Positions 8,571 to 16,417 of a stretch of DNA of 40,573 nt are shown piece by piece (position 1 is the stretch's first letter; each line of letters begins with the position of its first letter). The notes under the pieces are model-generated. The model ran no database searches, had not been told where the DNA came from, and saw nothing but the letters and a program-made list of their open reading frames with translations. The stretch comes from Pseudomonas sp. GM50 (GTDB lineage Bacteria > Pseudomonadota > Gammaproteobacteria > Pseudomonadales > Pseudomonadaceae): NCBI RefSeq assembly GCF_000282375.1, contig NZ_AKJK01000106.1:1-40573 (forward strand). The letters are read 5' to 3'. The position numbers were made by a program, and so were the translations under genes.

Positions 8571-9167
8571 CTATTTCGGCCCATGATTGCGCTGAAAAAC
8601 CTCCTCCCCCATCGCCGCAATCTGCCCCTCGATCAACGCCTCGAACGGTTTTAACAACGGCTCAAAACTGACGGGTGACTCAAGCGTCTGCAACGCCTGC
8701 ACAATCGCCTCCACCGTCGACAACGCCCCAGGCCCCGGGGCCTTGCGCAAGCGATAACGCGACACCCCGCCCTCGGCCAATGTCACTCTGGGCAACGCCG
8801 CCAACAACGGATTGAGGTGCAGCATTTTGCGCGCCTTGCGCCAGGTGCCGTCCGGGACCACCAGCAATAGCGGTTCATCATTGGTGGTGTAAGCCTGCAA
8901 CGGTTGCGCATCCTCGGCGGGAAACAGCAGCCGCGCCTGATAGCCCGGCTGATTCAACAGCGCCGGCAAATCATCGAACACCTCGCCGACGATCAACTCG
9001 GCATTCTTCAACCCCAACGCGGCCAACCGCGCGGTGTTCAGCGCGTGGTTCACTTCGCTCGGATGCTGAAGCAGCAACACCCGAGTGCGGCTGTCGAGGC
9101 TCGGGATCAGCGGGCACAGGCAATGGGTTTGTGGACGCAGGCAGCGTGGACATTGGATTCTGGACAT
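8571..9167 (-). CDS. DTW-domain tRNA-uridine aminocarboxypropyltransferase-like protein
   Basis: A 198-residue protein of the DTW family (YfiP/TapT type), known to add an aminocarboxypropyl group from S-adenosylmethionine to tRNA uridine. Cys6, Cys9, Cys16 and Cys18 form a probable zinc site. The family motif is D-G-T-W at 106-109, followed by RKARKM, and SRYRLRKAPGPGALSTVEA lies in the C-terminal half. The start is 4 bp after the stop of the LysR gene, so the two are probably co-transcribed although their roles are unrelated. Family assignment is firm; the exact modified position is not visible from sequence. Confidence 0.88.
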   Translation of the reverse strand: MSRIQCPRCLRPQTHCLCPLIPSLDSRTRVLLLQHPSEVNHALNTARLAALGLKNAELIVGEVFDDLPALLNQPGYQARLLFPAEDAQPLQAYTTNDEPLLLVVPDGTWRKARKMLHLNPLLAALPRVTLAEGGVSRYRLRKAPGPGALSTVEAIVQALQTLESPVSFEPLLKPFEALIEGQIAAMGEEVFQRNHGPK

Positions 9168-9171
9168 CGTC

Positions 9172-10065
9172 TCAAGCCTGATTCAGTTGTGCTTTAAGCA
9201 GATCACGAAAGGTCTGGATCAGCGGTTCGCGGCTGCGGCCACGGCGCACGATCATCGAGAACGGCGCCTGATAACCGAACGTCGCCGGCAGCAGCACCCG
9301 TAAATCACCTTTGTCGGCCCACGCCTGGGCGTAGTGCTCCGGCAGGTAACCGATGTAGGCGCCGGACAGCACCAGAATCAGCTGGGCTTCCATACTTTCC
9401 ACGGTCGCCGCGCTGTGTTTGAAACCGTGGCGGGCCAGTTCGGCCTGGCTCCAATAGCCGCGACCGACCATGCGCTGTTGGGTGATGACTTGCTCGGGAA
9501 TACGCCGCTCGGTGAACAGCGGATGGCGACTGCTGCAATACAGCCAATGTTGCTCGCGGTACAGCGGCATGTAGACCAGACCGCTCATGCGCGTGGAAAA
9601 GGCACCGATGGCCAGGTCGAGGCGGTTGTCCTGCACGCCCAGTTGCAACTCGTAAGGGCTCATGACCGACAGATGCAAATGCACCGCCGGGTGCTCCTGA
9701 CTGTAGGCGCCAATGGCTTCGGCGAAGGGCAAGGCCTTATCGCTGACGGTGGAGTCGATCACGCCCAGGTTCAAAGTGCCACGCAGCTCGCCTTTGAGGG
9801 CGGCGGCGTATTGTTCGAAACCTTCGAGTTCCGCCAATAGACGCAGGGTTTCCTGATGGAACAGCTCACCCTTGCTGGTCAGACTGAAACCACCGCGACC
9901 GCGATGGCAAAGCACCAGGCCCAAGGCCGCTTCGAGCTGGCTCATGTAAGTGCTGATCGCCGAGGTCGAGAGGTTGAGCTCTTGCTGGGCGTTGGCGAAC
10001 CCCTGATGGCGAACCACGCTGACGAAGATGCGCAATAGTTTCAGGTCGGGTAAAGCGTTGGCCAT
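9172..10065 (-). CDS. gbuR: LysR-type regulator, GbuR-like
   Basis: A 297-residue LysR protein. The N-terminal helix-turn-helix (LKLLRIFVSVVRHQGFANAQQELNLSTSAISTYMSQLEAALG, shown in part) is followed by a substrate-binding domain from about residue 90. The start ATG at 10065 has GGAG 5 nt upstream; the longer frame above it runs into a REP element and is rejected. It is divergent from the guanidinobutyrase gene, the arrangement of gbuR/gbuA in P. aeruginosa. It probably activates gbuA and its transporters when 4-guanidinobutyrate is present. A near-perfect long palindrome at 10295-10318 is a candidate operator. Confidence 0.82.
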   Translation of the reverse strand: MANALPDLKLLRIFVSVVRHQGFANAQQELNLSTSAISTYMSQLEAALGLVLCHRGRGGFSLTSKGELFHQETLRLLAELEGFEQYAAALKGELRGTLNLGVIDSTVSDKALPFAEAIGAYSQEHPAVHLHLSVMSPYELQLGVQDNRLDLAIGAFSTRMSGLVYMPLYREQHWLYCSSRHPLFTERRIPEQVITQQRMVGRGYWSQAELARHGFKHSAATVESMEAQLILVLSGAYIGYLPEHYAQAWADKGDLRVLLPATFGYQAPFSMIVRRGRSREPLIQTFRDLLKAQLNQA

Positions 10066-10118
10066 GGAGACTCCGGTTGCAAGGTAACGCGCGAGGCTTT
10101 TGTGGCAATGGAGATCAC

Positions 10119-10252
10119 TGTGGCGAGGGGGCTTGCCCCCGTTGGGTCGCGAAGCGGCCCCAAAACCATTCACCCCGGTGGAATCAGACAGACCGAGTTG
10201 GCAGGTTTTACGACTGCTTCGCAGCCGAACGGGGGCAAGCCCCCTCGCCACA
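10119..10252. repeat. REP/REPIN, GTGGCGAGGGGGC family, inside the gbuR-gbuA promoter region
   Basis: Arms TGTGGCGAGGGGGCTTGCCC and its complement surround GTCGCGAAGCGGC and a GCTTCGCAGC-type hairpin. It differs from the copy at 6861-6993 at only a few positions over about 133 nt, including the central spacer. Confidence 0.9.
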
Positions 10253-10294
10253 GGGGGTCTGTGCACGACGGCAAGTCTATCGCCACCCTCGCCA

Positions 10295-10318
10295 TTAGTT
10301 TAGAAAAATCTGAACTAA
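10295..10318. promoter_or_regulatory. Candidate LysR (GbuR) operator palindrome
   Basis: The arms TTAGTTTAGA and TCTGAACTAA are complementary at 9 of 10 positions around AAAA. The site lies between the divergent gbuR and gbuA genes and contains T-N11-A-like symmetry typical of LysR targets. Binding is inferred from position and symmetry only. Confidence 0.5.
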
Positions 10319-10439
10319 GTATTTGCCCGTAGCGATTCTTCCCGGTCACTACATTTCGCAGAATCGGCCCACAGCGGTGCCCGTCTCTCCCCGAGCGCGC
10401 AACCGACATAAATAAAACAACGACGATGAGGCCTTACCC

Positions 10440-11390
10440 GTGGACAAGATTCTTCACCAACCACTGGGCGGCAACGAAATGCCGCGCTTCGGCGGCATCG
10501 CCACCATGCTGCGACTCCCCCATTTGCCATCTGCTGCTGGCCTGGACGCTGCCTTTATCGGCATCCCACTGGACATCGGCACCTCCCTGCGCCCCGGCAC
10601 CCGTTTCGGGCCGCGTGAAATCCGCGCTGAATCGGTGATGATTCGCCCGTACAACATGGCCACCGGCGCCGCGCCGTTCGACTCGCTGTCGGTTGCCGAC
10701 ATCGGTGACGTGGCGATCAACACGTTCAACCTGCTGGACGCCGTGCGGATCATCGAAGAGGCCTACGACAATATCCTCGAACACGATGTGATCCCCATGA
10801 CGCTCGGCGGCGATCACACCATCACCCTGCCGATCCTGCGTGCCATCCATAAAAAGCACGGCAAGGTCGGCCTGGTGCACATCGACGCCCACGCCGATGT
10901 GAACGATCACATGTTCGGCGAGAAGATCGCCCACGGCACGACCTTCCGTCGCGCTGTAGAAGAAGGCCTTCTGGATTGCGACCGCGTGGTGCAAATTGGC
11001 TTGCGCGCTCAGGGTTACACCGCTGATGACTTCAACTGGAGCCGCAATCAAGGTTTCCGTGTGGTTCAGGCTGAAGAATGCTGGCACAAATCCCTGGCAC
11101 CGCTGATGGCCGAAGTTCGCGAGAAAGTCGGCGGCGGTCCGGTGTACCTGAGTTTCGATATCGACGGTATCGACCCGGCCTGGGCACCAGGCACTGGCAC
11201 CCCGGAAATCGGCGGTCTGACGACCATTCAGGCGATTGAAATCGTGCGCGGCTGCCAAGGCCTCGATCTGGTCGGCTGCGATCTGGTAGAAGTCTCGCCA
11301 GCGTACGACACCACCGGTAACACCTCGCTGTTGGGCGCCAACCTGCTGTACGAAATGCTCTGCGTACTGCCGGGCGTGGTCCATCGCTGA
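10440..11390 (+). CDS. gbuA: Guanidinobutyrase / agmatinase-family ureohydrolase
   Basis: A 316-residue ureohydrolase. All six manganese ligands are visible: His126 in GGDHTI, Asp149, His151 and Asp153 in HIDAHADVND, and Asp240 and Asp242 in SFDIDGIDP. It closely resembles GbuA of P. aeruginosa, which hydrolyses 4-guanidinobutyrate to GABA and urea in arginine breakdown. Agmatinase or guanidinopropionase activity is the alternative within the family. The start is GTG at 10440, with GATGAGG about 9 nt upstream. It leads a run of four co-directional genes (NTF2-like protein, NCS1 permease, sodium symporter), as in the PA1421-PA1418 order. A divergent LysR gene probably controls it. Confidence 0.88.
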   Translation: MDKILHQPLGGNEMPRFGGIATMLRLPHLPSAAGLDAAFIGIPLDIGTSLRPGTRFGPREIRAESVMIRPYNMATGAAPFDSLSVADIGDVAINTFNLLDAVRIIEEAYDNILEHDVIPMTLGGDHTITLPILRAIHKKHGKVGLVHIDAHADVNDHMFGEKIAHGTTFRRAVEEGLLDCDRVVQIGLRAQGYTADDFNWSRNQGFRVVQAEECWHKSLAPLMAEVREKVGGGPVYLSFDIDGIDPAWAPGTGTPEIGGLTTIQAIEIVRGCQGLDLVGCDLVEVSPAYDTTGNTSLLGANLLYEMLCVLPGVVHR

Positions 11391-11399
11391 GGATCGGTC

Positions 11400-11822
11400 A
11401 TGAGCGAACGTGATCAGGTACTCAACGCCGCCGCCGAGCTGGTATCGGCCTTTGCCTGTAACGATCGCGAAGCTTACTTCGGCGCATTCAGCGTTGATGC
11501 CAGCTTCGTGTTCTACACCCTCGAGCAGCCCCTGCTGTCGCGCGATGCCTATCAGGCGTTGTGGGACACCTGGCGCGCCGAGGACGGCTTCGAGGTGCTG
11601 TCATGCACCTCGAGCAACGCCTTCGTCAGCCTGCAAGGTGACGTGGCGATTTTCATCCATGACGTAGCCACCGAGCTGCGTATGCAAGGGGAGCAACACT
11701 TCAGCCAGGAACGCGAGACGATTGTTTTCAAGAAACAGACGTCTGGCCAAGAACAACAAGGCCTATGGCTGGCCTGCCACGAACATTTGTCCGCAATGCC
11801 GGAAGGGCTGCCACCCCCTTAG
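11400..11822 (+). CDS. NTF2/SnoaL-like small protein of the gbu locus
   Basis: A 140-residue soluble protein starting 9 nt after gbuA, with GAGG overlapping the gbuA stop. The N-terminal helices (DQVLNAAAELVSAFACNDRE) and following strands (YFGAFSVDASFVFYT, VEVLSC-like, VAIFIHDV, ETIVFKK, WLACHEHLSAMP) fit the SnoaL/DUF4440-type NTF2 fold used by small hydrolases, isomerases and binding proteins. It occupies the place of PA1420 in P. aeruginosa. Tight linkage suggests a role in guanidino compound use. The reaction, if any, is unknown. Confidence 0.75.
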   Translation: MSERDQVLNAAAELVSAFACNDREAYFGAFSVDASFVFYTLEQPLLSRDAYQALWDTWRAEDGFEVLSCTSSNAFVSLQGDVAIFIHDVATELRMQGEQHFSQERETIVFKKQTSGQEQQGLWLACHEHLSAMPEGLPPP

Positions 11823-11876
11823 CCAAACAGGTGACGCTCACACACGATGAGCGCGCCTTTATGATCGGAGCAGATC

Positions 11877-13388
11877 ATGAATAACAACAACAAAGACCAA
11901 AGCCTTACGCAAATCGAAACCCACGGGGTCGAACAGATCCCGGACAACGAACGCACCGCCGGCCCGACGGACTTGTTCCGGATGATCTTCGGCGGTTCCA
12001 ACACCTTTGCCACCGCCGTGCTCGGCAGTTTCCCGGTGCTGTTCGGCCTGTCTTTCCAGGCGGGCGTCTGGGCGATTGTGCTGGGCGTGTTGCTGGGTTC
12101 GCTGATCCTTGCGCCGATGGGCCTGTTCGGTCCGCTTAATGGCACCAACAACGCCGTGTCGTCCGGTGCACACTTTGGCGTGCATGGGCGGATCGTCGGT
12201 TCGTTCCTGTCGCTGCTGACCGCCATCGCCTTCTTCTCGCTTTCGGTGTGGAGTTCGGGCGATGCGTTGATCGGTGGCGCGAAGCGCTTGATCGGCCTGC
12301 CGGAAACCGACCTGACCCTGGGCCTGGCCTACGGTCTGTTCGCGATCCTGGTGCTGACGGTGTGCATCTACGGTTTCCGCTTCCTGCTGTGGGTCAACAA
12401 GATCGCGGTGTGGAGTGCCAGCCTGTTGTTCCTGCTGGGCATCTTCGCCTTCGCCGGTCCTTTCGATGTGAACTACGCCGGCAGCGTCAGCCTCGGTCAA
12501 CCGGGTTTCTGGGCGGCCTTCATCGGCGCTGCGCTGGTAGCGATGAGCAACCCGATTTCCTTCGGGGCGTTCCTCGGCGACTGGTCGCGCTACATCCCGC
12601 GTGACACCTCCAAGCGCCGGATCATGGCTGCCGTGGTGATCTCGCAGGTCGCCACCTTCATCCCGTTCCTGTTCGGCCTCGCCACCGCCACCATCGTGGC
12701 GATCAAGGCGCCGGACTACATCGCGGCCAACAACTACGTCGGCGGTCTGCTGGCGGTGTCGCCGAGCTGGTTCTTCCTGCCGGTGTGCCTGATTGCGGTG
12801 ATCGGCGGCATGTCCACCGGCACCACGTCGCTGTATGGCACCGGGCTGGACATGTCCAGCGTGTTCCCGAGAGTGCTGTCGCGGGTCAAGGCAACGTTGC
12901 TGATTGGCGTGATGTCGATTGCCTTCATCTTCATCGGGCGCTTTGCGGCGAACCTGGTGCAGAGCGTGTCGACCTTCGCCGTGCTGATCATCACCTGCAC
13001 CACCCCGTGGATGGTGATCATGATCATCGGCCTGCTGGTGCGTCGCGGCTTCTACTGCCCGGATGACCTGCAAGTGTTCACCCGCGGCGAGAAAGGTGGC
13101 CGCTACTGGTTCACCCACGGCTGGAACTGGCGCGGCCTGGGTGCATGGATCCCGAGCGCGCTGGTGGGTTTGTGCTTCGTGAACCTGCCGGGGCAGTTTG
13201 TCGGCGTATTGGGTGATCTGGCCGGGGGCATCGACATCTCCCTGCCGGTGACACTGGGCCTGGCCTCCGTGGTGTACCTGACGCTGCTGAGCCTGTTCCC
13301 GGAATCGTCTGCGGTGTTCGGCCCCAGTGATCCACGCAGCAAGGGCGCACGCACCATCGCAAAACCTGAAATACGTCAGCCAGCCTGA
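11877..13388 (+). CDS. NCS1-family permease (cytosine/purine permease type)
   Basis: A 503-residue inner membrane protein with about 12 hydrophobic helices and a cytoplasmic N-terminus. The segments FGGSNTFATAVLGSFPVLFGLSF (shown in part), GPLNGTNNAVSSGAHFGVHG and GAFLGDWSRYIPRDTSKRR are typical of NCS1 nucleobase-type symporters. The ATG at 11877 has CGGAG 8 nt upstream. It matches PA1419 in position. In this setting the substrate is more likely a guanidino compound or product than cytosine, but that is inference. It is 54 bp after the NTF2-like gene and probably in the same transcript. Confidence 0.85.
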   Translation: MNNNNKDQSLTQIETHGVEQIPDNERTAGPTDLFRMIFGGSNTFATAVLGSFPVLFGLSFQAGVWAIVLGVLLGSLILAPMGLFGPLNGTNNAVSSGAHFGVHGRIVGSFLSLLTAIAFFSLSVWSSGDALIGGAKRLIGLPETDLTLGLAYGLFAILVLTVCIYGFRFLLWVNKIAVWSASLLFLLGIFAFAGPFDVNYAGSVSLGQPGFWAAFIGAALVAMSNPISFGAFLGDWSRYIPRDTSKRRIMAAVVISQVATFIPFLFGLATATIVAIKAPDYIAANNYVGGLLAVSPSWFFLPVCLIAVIGGMSTGTTSLYGTGLDMSSVFPRVLSRVKATLLIGVMSIAFIFIGRFAANLVQSVSTFAVLIITCTTPWMVIMIIGLLVRRGFYCPDDLQVFTRGEKGGRYWFTHGWNWRGLGAWIPSALVGLCFVNLPGQFVGVLGDLAGGIDISLPVTLGLASVVYLTLLSLFPESSAVFGPSDPRSKGARTIAKPEIRQPA

Positions 13389-13400
13389 CACCGACACCCC

Positions 13401-13489
13401 TGTGGGAGCGAGCCTGCTCGCGATGACTGCGGCACATCCGACATTGATGTGACTGATAAATCGCTATCGCGAGCAGGCTCGCTCCCACA
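13401..13489. repeat. REP/REPIN, TGTGGGAGCGAGC family
   Basis: Inverted copies of TGTGGGAGCGAGCCTGCTCG surround a centre reading ACATTGATGTGACTGATAAA. The centre resembles that of the copy at 26415-26494. It lies between the NCS1 permease and the sodium symporter. Confidence 0.88.
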
Positions 13490-13551
13490 GGGGCCGGTCC
13501 ACAGAACCATCTTTGTTTCACCATAAAAAAGACAATCGGAGACACGCCATC

Positions 13552-14931
13552 ATGGCTTTGGATTTATTCGTCGTACTCATCTACGCCGCCGCGATGCTGA
13601 TACTCGGCTACTACGGCATGCGCAAGGCCAAGACCAACGAAGACTTTTTGGTCGCCGGTCGTAACCTCGGCCCGAGCCTGTACATGGGCACCATGGCCGC
13701 TACCGTTCTGGGCGGCGCATCTACCGTCGGCACCGTGCGCCTGGGCTACGTCCATGGCATCTCCGGTTTCTGGCTCTGCGCGGCCCTCGGTTGCGGGATC
13801 GTGGCGCTGAACCTGTTCCTCGCCAAACCGCTGCTGAAACTGAAGATCTACACCGTTACCCAGGTGCTGGAAAAACGCTACAACCCGATGGCCCGCTCCG
13901 CGAGCGCGGTGATCATGCTGGCGTATGCGCTGATGATCGGCGTGGTCTCGATCCTGGCCATTGGCACCGTGCTGCAAGTGCTGTTCGACCTGCCATTCTG
14001 GCTGTCGGTATTGGTCGGCGGTGGCGTGGTGGTGATCTATTCGGCGATCGGCGGCATGTGGTCCCTGACCCTGACCGACATCGTCCAGTTCGTCATCAAG
14101 ACCGTGGGCCTGATGTTCATCCTGTTGCCAATCTGCCTGTACCGCGTCGGTGGCTGGGATGAGTTGGTGTTGAAACTGCCGGCAACCGCCTTCAGCTTCA
14201 CCACGATTGGCTGGGACACCATCATCACCTACTTCATGATCTACTTCTTCGGGATCCTGATCGGCCAAGACATCTGGCAGCGTGTGTTCACCGTCAAGAG
14301 CGCCAAAGTGGCTCAGGTCGCCGGTACATTCGCAGGCTTCTACTGCATCCTTTACGGACTGGCCTGCGCCCTGATCGGCATGGCCGCTCATGTGCTGATC
14401 CCTGACCTGGACAACGTCAACAACGCCTTCGCCGCCATCGTCAAACTGTCCCTGCCGGACGGTATCCGTGGCCTGGTGATTGCGGCTGCCCTGGCGGCCA
14501 TGATGTCCACCGCCAGCGCCGGCCTGCTCGCCGCCGCCACCACCCTGACCGAAGACCTGCTGCCGAAACTGCGCGGCGGTAAACAGTCGAGCCTGGCGGT
14601 CAACCGCCTGTTCACCCTGCTGACCGGCATCGCCGTGCTGGGTATCGCGCTGGTGGTGAACGACGTGATCAGTGCCTTGACCCTGGCCTACAACCTGTTG
14701 GTGGGCGGCATGCTGATCCCGCTGATCGGTGCAATCTTCTGGAAACGCGCAACCACCGCCGGCGCTATCGCCAGCATGGGCATGGGCTTTGCCACCGCGC
14801 TGCTGTTCATGGTCAAGGACGGTATGGACGCCAACACCCCGATCTACTATAGCCTCGGCGTAGGTCTGGTGAGTTTCGTGGCGGTCAGCTTGCTGTCCCG
14901 TCGCCCGGCAGTGGTGGCGAGCGCCGCCTAA
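13552..14931 (+). CDS. Sodium:solute symporter (SSS family), gbu locus
   Basis: A 459-residue inner membrane symporter with about 13 predicted helices. The N-terminal FVVLIYAAAMLILGYYGMRK, the GRNLGPSLYMGTMAATVLGG core and the later AAALAAMMSTASAGLLAA segment (the SSS sodium-site helix) identify the family. I start it at the ATG at 13552, with GGAG about 10 nt upstream; a longer frame to 13513 lacks support. Position matches PA1418, next to the guanidinobutyrase genes. The likely cargo is a guanidino acid or GABA-like product, by inference. A strong terminator follows. Confidence 0.87.
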   Translation: MALDLFVVLIYAAAMLILGYYGMRKAKTNEDFLVAGRNLGPSLYMGTMAATVLGGASTVGTVRLGYVHGISGFWLCAALGCGIVALNLFLAKPLLKLKIYTVTQVLEKRYNPMARSASAVIMLAYALMIGVVSILAIGTVLQVLFDLPFWLSVLVGGGVVVIYSAIGGMWSLTLTDIVQFVIKTVGLMFILLPICLYRVGGWDELVLKLPATAFSFTTIGWDTIITYFMIYFFGILIGQDIWQRVFTVKSAKVAQVAGTFAGFYCILYGLACALIGMAAHVLIPDLDNVNNAFAAIVKLSLPDGIRGLVIAAALAAMMSTASAGLLAAATTLTEDLLPKLRGGKQSSLAVNRLFTLLTGIAVLGIALVVNDVISALTLAYNLLVGGMLIPLIGAIFWKRATTAGAIASMGMGFATALLFMVKDGMDANTPIYYSLGVGLVSFVAVSLLSRRPAVVASAA

Positions 14932-14961
14932 GCTTTCCATGACGACTTGATGCTTTCTTCG

Positions 14962-14998
14962 ACGGGTGTGGTGTCGGTTGCCACACCCGTTTTTTTTC
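14962..14998 (+). terminator. Rho-independent terminator after the gbu operon
   Basis: A perfect 10-bp stem, ACGGGTGTGG / CCACACCCGT, with a 9-nt loop is followed by eight T residues. It closes the gbuA-to-symporter run. Confidence 0.9.
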
Positions 14999-15016
14999 GC
15001 CTGAAGGAATCTGCTT

Positions 15017-15742
15017 ATGAAGATCGTCAGCCGCGATCAGTGGTTCGAGGTCAAACAGCTCAGCGACGGCATCCGCCTGATTCACGAGCCTTACATTCGG
15101 CCCTTTTACCGCTGCAACCTCTGGCACATTCAGGGGCGTGACAAGGATTTGCTGCTGGACAGCGGTTCCGGGCTGGTCAGCCTGCGCGAGCAATTGCCGT
15201 GGATCACCGAACGACCGCTGGTGGCAGTGGCCAGCCATTGCCATTTCGACCACATCGCCGGGCATCACGAATTCCCCGAACGGCTGGTGCACCCGGCCGA
15301 AGCACAGATCCTCGCCGAGCCCGACGGCGACAATACCCTGAGCAAGGCTTTCGTCGGTGACGACATGTTCGAGGCTCACCCCGATTGCCCGTTGTGCTAC
15401 GCCGAATACCGGGTCAAGGCCGCACCGGCCACGGGTTTGATTGAAGAAGGCGACGTGCTTGATCTCGGTGATCGGGTCCTGCAAGTGCTGCACACACCGG
15501 GGCATTCACCGGGCGGCATCAGCCTGTTCGAGGCGGCGACCGAAACCCTGTTCAGCGGCGACATCATTTATGACGGGCCGCTGATCGAAGACGCCTACCA
15601 TTCCAACCTCGACGACTACGCCCGCAGCCTGCAACGCTTGCGCGCACTGCCGATCCGCACGGTGCACGGTGGGCATTTCGGGAGTTTTTCCGGGGAATAT
15701 TTGCGCACGATGATTGACGAGTGGCAGCGCCGACACGCCTGA
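15017..15742 (+). CDS. Metallo-beta-lactamase-fold hydrolase
   Basis: A 241-residue zinc hydrolase. The HxHxDH motif is HCHFDH at 74-79, with further ligands His163 (TPGHSPGG), Asp182 (FSGD) and a C-terminal His in VHGGHF (217-220). The site is complete, so activity is expected; glyoxalase II-like or lactonase-like thioester or ester hydrolysis is typical, but the substrate is not visible. GAAGGA lies upstream of the ATG. It follows the gbu terminator, so it has its own promoter, and it precedes the acyl-carrier-protein-like gene by 55 bp. The pairing with an ACP-like partner is suggestive of acyl chemistry. Confidence 0.85.
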   Translation: MKIVSRDQWFEVKQLSDGIRLIHEPYIRPFYRCNLWHIQGRDKDLLLDSGSGLVSLREQLPWITERPLVAVASHCHFDHIAGHHEFPERLVHPAEAQILAEPDGDNTLSKAFVGDDMFEAHPDCPLCYAEYRVKAAPATGLIEEGDVLDLGDRVLQVLHTPGHSPGGISLFEAATETLFSGDIIYDGPLIEDAYHSNLDDYARSLQRLRALPIRTVHGGHFGSFSGEYLRTMIDEWQRRHA

Positions 15743-15797
15743 AGCCTGCTGTACTCAGCACCAGGGACAACAACAATAACGCCCTCGAAGAACAATC

Positions 15798-16049
15798 ATG
15801 ACAAGAGACGCCGTTCGTACAGCCGTGCACCGCCTCATCAGCCGTCTGCTGGAGGGCCGGGAAGACTTCGACGACAACACCCGTCTGGTGCAGTTGGGAT
15901 TGGATAAAGAAGATATCGAAGATCTGATTTTCCATCTGGAAGATCAGCTGGGTTTGACGGCGTCCACCGCCGAAGAAGACCGAATGCTCAAGACTGCGAC
16001 GACCGTCGACGACTTGAGCCGGTTTTTGATTGAGATCGGGCGGTATTGA
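15798..16049 (+). CDS. Acyl-carrier-protein-like small protein lacking the active-site Ser
   Basis: An 83-residue acidic helical protein. The stretch FDDNTRLVQLGLDKEDIEDL (residues 24-43) aligns with the ACP core F.dD.LGLDSLD.VEL, followed by a helix like ALE..FGI, and TTVDDLSRFLIE matches the last ACP helix. The phosphopantetheine serine after Asp36 is Lys37 in this protein, so it cannot carry the normal prosthetic group. It lies 55 bp after the metallo-hydrolase gene, in the same direction. The ribosome site is weak. It could be a docking or regulatory ACP relative. The fold call is inferred from the motif, with no structure or search. Confidence 0.68.
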   Translation: MTRDAVRTAVHRLISRLLEGREDFDDNTRLVQLGLDKEDIEDLIFHLEDQLGLTASTAEEDRMLKTATTVDDLSRFLIEIGRY

Positions 16050-16092
16050 GACCGGTTGCCATATACATCTTTTGTGGCAGATGCAGTCACCC

Positions 16093-16225
16093 GTGGCGAG
16101 GGGGCTTGCCCCCGTTGGGCCGCGAAGCGACCCCAAAACCATTCAGCCTGGTTGAATCAGATAGACCTCGTCAGCAGATTTTACGACTGCTGCGCAGTCG
16201 AACGGGGGCAAGCCCCCTCGCCACA
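16093..16225. repeat. REP/REPIN, GTGGCGAGGGGGC family
   Basis: GTGGCGAGGGGGCTTGCCCC and its complement flank CCGCGAAGCGACC and GACTGCTGCGCAGTC. Degenerate remains of further REP-like arms (GGCAAGCCCGCTTGCC) follow to about 16270. Confidence 0.88.
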
Positions 16226-16288
16226 AGCAAGCCCCTCGGGCAAGTCTCCTTGCCACGGCAAGCCCGCTTGCCAGACAGGTTCAGGCGT

Positions 16289-16417
16289 TTACCGGCGGCG
16301 CTGCTGGCGGCGACGTTGTTCGTCGTCGGTGCGAATGGGTATGGGTTGCAGAGGCGGTTCGATCAAACCGAGTGCGACACCCAGGTCATGCAGCCAGTTT
16401 TGGATTTTCTCTTTCAT
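16289..16417 (-). CDS. 42-residue conserved small protein (PA1414-position)
   Basis: A short gene with start ATG at 16417 and AAGGGGGG 4-5 nt upstream. The protein begins MKEKIQNWLHDLGVALGLIE, with an amphipathic helix, then a Pro-rich turn (PPLQPIPI), and ends in a highly basic Arg/Gln tail (RRRQQRRR). By gene order (LysR upstream, metallo-hydrolase and gbu genes beyond) it sits where PA1414 lies in P. aeruginosa, a locus I recall as giving rise to the SicX small RNA. The transcript leader runs about 140 bp back to the LysR stop. A TATTAT box at 16475-16480 on this strand is a possible -10. Function unknown. Confidence 0.7.
   Translation of the reverse strand: MKEKIQNWLHDLGVALGLIEPPLQPIPIRTDDEQRRRQQRRR

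Larger units (their letters stand above)
10066..10439. promoter_or_regulatory. gbuR / gbuA divergent intergenic region
   Basis: This gap of 374 bp holds a REP element (10119-10252) and then an AT-rich stretch with a 24-bp palindrome (10295-10318) about 120 bp before gbuA. I see no open frame with a ribosome site. The gbuA promoter probably lies between the palindrome and 10420. Confidence 0.6.

Noticed and set aside
11859..13397. 512-residue frame antisense to the NCS1 permease
   Set aside because: Composition is unlike any protein family and it lacks a ribosome site; it is a mirror of the permease.
13564..14940. Long frame antisense to the sodium symporter
   Set aside because: It is rich in His, Gln and Gly from mirrored codon bias, a normal shadow in GC-rich genes; the symporter frame has clear family motifs.
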